Positions 33,207-36,857 of a DNA stretch of 36,857 nt are shown here, one piece after another. Source of the stretch: Acidobacteriota bacterium (GTDB lineage Bacteria > Acidobacteriota > Blastocatellia > Pyrinomonadales > Pyrinomonadaceae). Positions within the stretch are counted from its first letter, which is position 1, and every line of letters begins with the position of its first letter. The notes under the pieces were generated by a model. The model was not told where the DNA came from, made no database searches, and worked only from the letters and a program-made list of their open reading frames with translations. The DNA lies in the NCBI GenBank assembly GCA_018269075.1, contig JAFDVJ010000011.1:287-37143 (forward strand), given 5' to 3'. The translations under genes were made by a program, and so were the position numbers.

Positions 33207-34850
33207 CTAATGTGTATCGTAATTGGCGATCGGATAATCGCCGTTTTGTCCGAACTGCGTCTGCCTGACCGTGCCGGTCGAGCTTTGCAGAACGTAGAAG
33301 ACGCCGTTCGACTGGCGCCAGACCGCGACGTCGGTTTTGCCGTCGCCGTCGTAATCGCCCGGCGCCGTGAAATCGGGCTTCGTCCCGAACTGCGGCGCGG
33401 AGAATCCGCCGTCGGACGAGCGCAGGATATACCACGTCATATTCGTGCCCTGCCGGACGACCGCGTAGTCGGTCTTGCCGTCGCCGTCGTAATCGCCCGG
33501 CACGACGAGGTCGCCCGAAGCGCCCCACTGGACCGCCGCGAAACCGAGCGTGCTGCGCTGCGCGTAGAACGTGCCGTCGCGGAACGTCCCGAGGTCGAAG
33601 CGGCCGTCACCGTCGTAATCGCCCGGCGCGGTGACGTCCGAAGCAAGGCCGAAGACGTCGGTCCGGAACGAGTTGGTCGCGCTGTTGTTGACGTACCAGA
33701 CCAGCTGGCCGCCGGCGCGCCGGACGACCGCGTAATCGGTCTTGCCGTCGCCGTCGTAGTCGCGCGCGACCGGTTCGTCGCCGTTAAGCCCGAACTGATA
33801 GGTCTGAACCGCCGCGTCCGAGCTGCGAAGCACGTACCAGACGCCCGTGTCGGGCCGCCAGACGGCGCTGTCCGCTTTCCCGTCGCCGTCGAAATCGCCC
33901 GGCGTCTGGACGTCGGTCGACAATCCGAACTGGTACGAAAAGAAAGTGTTGTTCGAGCTGCGGTTGACGAACTGCTGATTGCCCGCCAGCCGGAAGACGG
34001 CGTAATCGGTCTTCCGGTCGCCGTCGAAATCGAGAACGGCGCTCGCCGGCGAGCCCGCCAGCTGCGGATCGATCGCGAGACCGCGCAGCGGCGTCGCGCC
34101 GAGACCGATCAGACCGTTCGAAGCGGCCGCGCCGGTCGTCAGATTGATCGTGTAAAGGCCGGTCAGCCCGGTCACGGTCAGCGCGGCGTAAGCCGTGTTG
34201 CCGCCGGGCGCGATGTCGAAGCCGTTCGCATCGACCGCGTTGACGCCCAGAGCGCCGACCGAAACGAGCGTCCCGTTGTTCGGCGGGTTCTGCGTGTAAA
34301 GCGTGTCGTTGTTCGTGTCGATGACGTAGAGCGTCGTCGCGGTCGCGCCGAAGACGCTGTTCGTGTAGGCGGCCGCCGTCACGCCGGGCGTGCCCGGATT
34401 GAGCGCGCCGTCGACCGTCACCGCGCCGGTGTTCGGATTGACCCGCAGATTCTGGCCGGTGTTCGAGACGACGCGGACGCGGTCGACCGTCGGGTTGAAA
34501 TCGAAACCGAACGACGCGCCGCTCAACGCGGTCGAGAGCGTCAACGCCGAAACGACCGCGCCGGTGTTCTTGTTGACGACGTAAAGCCGGTTCGTGCTGC
34601 CGAGAGCGTAAAGCTGGCCGGTCGCGGGTCGAAAATCGATCCCGAGAACGTCTTCACCCGCCTGCAGACCCGTAATCGCGCCGACGGTCGTCACCGTGCC
34701 CGGCGTCGCCGAATCGAACCGGACGAGCTGGTTCGTCGCGTTGACGCCGTAAATCGTGACGGCTTTGACGCCCGTCAGTCCGGCCGTAAAAATTATGCCC
34801 AATAAAAAAAGCACAGAAAGATATCTATGCCGAATAGTTTTAATACTCAT
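33207..34850 (-). CDS. secreted DUF4394 protein with C-terminal FG-GAP repeats
   Basis: 547 aa. The open frame runs upstream across the lepA region, but the true start is ATG at 34850, preceded by AGGAGAG. A signal peptide (about 1-30) leads to a DUF4394 domain (about 31-265), with TIYGVNATNQLVRFDSATPG, VLGIDFRPATGQLYALG and TNNDTLYTQNP. About six FG-GAP-like repeats (about 272-547) follow, each with a DYDGDGKTDYAVVR-type calcium loop. It is probably cell-surface or secreted. Its FG-GAP module is closely similar to that of the di-haem protein at 18938-21730. It is divergent from lepA. Confidence 0.88.
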   Translation of the reverse strand: MSIKTIRHRYLSVLFLLGIIFTAGLTGVKAVTIYGVNATNQLVRFDSATPGTVTTVGAITGLQAGEDVLGIDFRPATGQLYALGSTNRLYVVNKNTGAVVSALTLSTALSGASFGFDFNPTVDRVRVVSNTGQNLRVNPNTGAVTVDGALNPGTPGVTAAAYTNSVFGATATTLYVIDTNNDTLYTQNPPNNGTLVSVGALGVNAVDANGFDIAPGGNTAYAALTVTGLTGLYTINLTTGAAASNGLIGLGATPLRGLAIDPQLAGSPASAVLDFDGDRKTDYAVFRLAGNQQFVNRSSNNTFFSYQFGLSTDVQTPGDFDGDGKADSAVWRPDTGVWYVLRSSDAAVQTYQFGLNGDEPVARDYDGDGKTDYAVVRRAGGQLVWYVNNSATNSFRTDVFGLASDVTAPGDYDGDGRFDLGTFRDGTFYAQRSTLGFAAVQWGASGDLVVPGDYDGDGKTDYAVVRQGTNMTWYILRSSDGGFSAPQFGTKPDFTAPGDYDGDGKTDVAVWRQSNGVFYVLQSSTGTVRQTQFGQNGDYPIANYDTH

Positions 34851-35166
34851 TTTCTCTCCTGAAAAAGCGGCGATCTCTCGCCGGTAAATCCTGATTTTTC
34901 TGCCCCTGCCCGGTAAAAAAATAAAAACTACCCTCATCGGCGAAAAGTTTTTTCCGTTCCCGCCGCGCGGCCGAAACGAATCGAACGTTCCGGCCGCGGG
35001 GTAAAAAGCGTTTGCTGCAGCCGATATTCGGCCGCCCTCCGGGAACGGATTCAAAAATCGGAAATTATCGCGGAAATTATCGTTTTCCGGCGGCAAGTGC
35101 GAATTTGCGCGAAAATTTGTTATTGTTAATATTTCGATTTTTGCGGAAAATCGTGTTTGTAAGTTT
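34851..35166. other. divergent intergenic region between DUF4394 gene and lepA
   Basis: 316 bp without a gene. It contains the ribosome binding site of the DUF4394 gene at its left edge and a candidate lepA promoter at 35105-35132. The middle has short GC-rich inverted segments (for example CCGTTCCCG near 34950 and CGGGAACGG near 35039), but no clear terminator or RNA gene. Confidence 0.5.
35105..35132 (+). promoter_or_regulatory. candidate sigma-70 promoter of lepA
   Basis: TTGCGC (35105-35110) and TAATAT (35127-35132) are separated by 16 bp in an A/T-rich stretch. Transcription would start near 35140, giving a leader of about 27 nt before the lepA ATG. Confidence 0.42.
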
Positions 35167-36857
35167 ATGAATCCTGAAAGAATCCGAAATTTTTCGATCA
35201 TCGCCCATATCGACCACGGCAAATCGACGCTCGCCGACCGCATCCTGCAGCTGACCGGCGCGGTCGCCGACCGCGATATGGAAGACCAGCTCCTCGACGA
35301 TATGGACCTCGAGCGCGAGCGCGGCATCACGATCAAAGCTCACGCCGTCCGGCTCGACTACAAGACGCAGGACGGCGAAAACTACGTTCTCAACCTGATC
35401 GACACGCCCGGCCACGTCGATTTCTCGTACGAGGTTTCGCGGTCGCTCTCGGCCTGCGAGGGCGCGCTGCTGATCGTCGACGCGTCGCAGGGCGTCGAGG
35501 CGCAGACGCTCGCGAACACCTATCTCGCGATCGAAAACGATCTCGAATTGCTGCCCGTCCTCAACAAGATCGACCTGCCGAGCGCCGAGCCCGACCGGAT
35601 CAAGGAGCAGATCGAGAACATCATCGGCCTCGACGCGAGCGATGCGGTGCTCGCCTCGGCGAAAACCGGCACGGGCGTCGGCGATATTCTCGAACAGATC
35701 GTCGCCAGGATTCCGCCGCCGAAAGGCGACCCGAACGCGCCGTTCAAGGCGCTGATCTTCGACAGCTGGTACGATTCGTACCGCGGCGTGATCGTCCTCT
35801 TCCGCGTCATCGACGGAACGCTCAAGAAAGGGACGAAGATCAAGTTTTTCAACACGGGCCGCGAATATCTCGTCGAAACACTCGGCGTCAACCGCCCGCG
35901 CCCGACGCCGATCAATGAGCTCGGCGTCGGCGAGGTCGGCTTTCTGACGGCGTCGATCAAGACGGTCGCCGACGTCCAGATCGGCGACACGATCACCGAG
36001 GCGGCGAATCCGACGAAAGAACCGTTTCCGGGCTTTCAGGAAGTCAAGCCGATGGTCTTCGCCGGATTGTATCCGACCGATTCGGCGCAGTATGAAGATT
36101 TGCGCGACGCGATGGACAAGCTCCGGCTCAACGACGCGTCGTTTTTCTACGAGCCGGAATCGTCGACCGCGCTCGGGTTCGGCTTTCGCTGCGGATTTCT
36201 CGGGCTGCTCCATATGGAGATCATCCAGGAACGACTGGAGCGCGAGTTCAATCTCGAACTGATCACGACCGCGCCCGGCGTGCGCTACCGCGTGACGACG
36301 ACGGCCGGCGAAACCGTCGAGGTCGACAGCCCTTCGCAGATGCCCGACACCGGCAAGATCACGAAGATCGAGGAGCCTTTTATCGAGGCGACGATCTTAA
36401 CGAGCGACGCGTATCTCGGCGGCATCCTGCCGCTTTTGGACGAAAAACGCGGCATCCAGAAGAAATTCGAGTACGTCACCGACAGCCGCGTGATGCTCGT
36501 TTACGAATTGCCGCTCAACGAGATCGTGCTCGATTTCTACGACCGCTTAAAGAGCGTCTCGCGCGGCTACGCGTCGCTCGATTATCATCTTTCGGGCTAC
36601 CGCGAAGGCGATCTCGTCAAGCTCGACGTCCTCGTCTCGGGCGAGCCGGTCGACGCGCTCGCGCTGATCCTCCACCGCTCGACGGCCGCCGCGAAGGGCC
36701 GCGCGGTGACCGCCAAGATGAAGGAACTGATCCCGCGCCAGCTCTTCGAAGTCCCGATCCAGGCGGCGATCGGCAACAAGGTGATCGCCCGCGAAACCGT
36801 CAAGGCGGCCGGCAAAAACGTCCTCGCGAAATGCTACGGCGGCGACATCTCGCGCAA
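35167..36857 (+). CDS. lepA: elongation factor 4 (LepA), 3' end cut by the window
   Basis: 563 codons are present of about 600. LepA is a ribosome-associated translational GTPase that back-translocates or remodels stalled ribosomes. G1 is AHIDHGKST (13-21), the switch I region [14 protein letters not shown]3 [17 protein letters not shown]4 [11 protein letters not shown] and G5 SAKTGTGV. Domains II and III follow, and the LepA-type C-terminal domain begins ([28 protein letters not shown]) and runs off the window. There is no stop codon in the window. The ATG at 35167 begins the canonical [18 protein letters not shown], although no clear Shine-Dalgarno sequence precedes it. Confidence 0.97.
   Translation, partial: MNPERIRNFSIIAHIDHGKSTLADRILQLTGAVADRDMEDQLLDDMDLERERGITIKAHAVRLDYKTQDGENYVLNLIDTPGHVDFSYEVSRSLSACEGALLIVDASQGVEAQTLANTYLAIENDLELLPVLNKIDLPSAEPDRIKEQIENIIGLDASDAVLASAKTGTGVGDILEQIVARIPPPKGDPNAPFKALIFDSWYDSYRGVIVLFRVIDGTLKKGTKIKFFNTGREYLVETLGVNRPRPTPINELGVGEVGFLTASIKTVADVQIGDTITEAANPTKEPFPGFQEVKPMVFAGLYPTDSAQYEDLRDAMDKLRLNDASFFYEPESSTALGFGFRCGFLGLLHMEIIQERLEREFNLELITTAPGVRYRVTTTAGETVEVDSPSQMPDTGKITKIEEPFIEATILTSDAYLGGILPLLDEKRGIQKKFEYVTDSRVMLVYELPLNEIVLDFYDRLKSVSRGYASLDYHLSGYREGDLVKLDVLVSGEPVDALALILHRSTAAAKGRAVTAKMKELIPRQLFEVPIQAAIGNKVIARETVKAAGKNVLAKCYGGDISR

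Noticed and set aside
34851..35336. Upstream extension of the DUF4394 frame to 35336
   Set aside because: It would overlap lepA and place about 160 unrelated residues before a clear signal peptide; ATG 34850 has an AGGAGAG site.
35077..36213. 378-codon minus-strand frame over lepA
   Set aside because: Shadow of lepA, whose plus-strand frame shows all GTPase motifs and simply has no stop codon inside the window.
1..36857. tRNA, rRNA, phage, toxin-antitoxin or restriction genes
   Set aside because: None of their signatures (T-loop GGTTCGAATCC, integrase, methylase-endonuclease pairs, transposase DDE frames) was recognised on either strand by eye; a covariance-model scan was not possible.

Overview
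This window looks like chromosomal DNA of an acidobacterium-like organism, most probably class Blastocatellia (Pyrinomonadaceae type). This is inferred from gene content only. The pointers are a GC-rich genome, an Oar-like TonB-dependent receptor with an N-terminal carboxypeptidase-regulatory domain, secreted proteins with C-terminal FG-GAP (DxDGDGKxD) repeats, and a MoxR/DUF4350/DUF4129 cluster. No rRNA, tRNA, CRISPR array, transposase or phage gene was recognised.

Layout. 1-585 is gene-free and holds two perfect 25-bp inverted repeats. mnmA (-) follows, then a zinc-ribbon/SH3 membrane protein (+). From 2608 to 12528 almost everything is on the minus strand. Read in the direction of transcription, it runs: polytopic membrane protein, DUF4129, DUF4350, TauE/SafE permease, MoxR ATPase, 85-aa membrane protein, two Tat-exported SGNH-like paralogues, a NpmA/KamB-like 16S rRNA A1408 methyltransferase with a damaged 5' end, and a four-helix membrane protein. 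12644-16552 is the TonB-dependent receptor, with a possible sigma-54 promoter in front of it. An orphan sigma-54-activating response regulator follows. 18287-18868 (+) is a small methyltransferase. Next comes a minus-strand group of a putative membrane-anchored regulator, an EF-hand secreted protein, an ECF sigma factor and a di-haem peroxidase-like protein with FG-GAP repeats. DUF72 and sppA are on the plus strand. A tight minus-strand trio (TPR protein, NicO transporter with a His-rich loop, NixA/UreH-like permease) points to nickel/cobalt handling. It lies downstream of DUF4331 and DUF4394/FG-GAP genes. The window ends inside lepA (+).

Two things stand out. First, the rRNA methyltransferase keeps its motifs and both tryptophans expected to hold A1408. 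Its conserved N-terminus, however, is encoded in another frame behind a good ribosome binding site, and is interrupted by TGA-TAA and a one-base shift. Second, the intergenic regions carry several unrelated short tandem-repeat words (7-mers TCCGAAA, TTGAGTC and AAGACCA; a 9-mer AAACTTCCA), mostly as inverted pairs 40-140 bp apart. One array has become the first codons of the DUF72 gene and another abuts the start codon of the DUF4350 gene.
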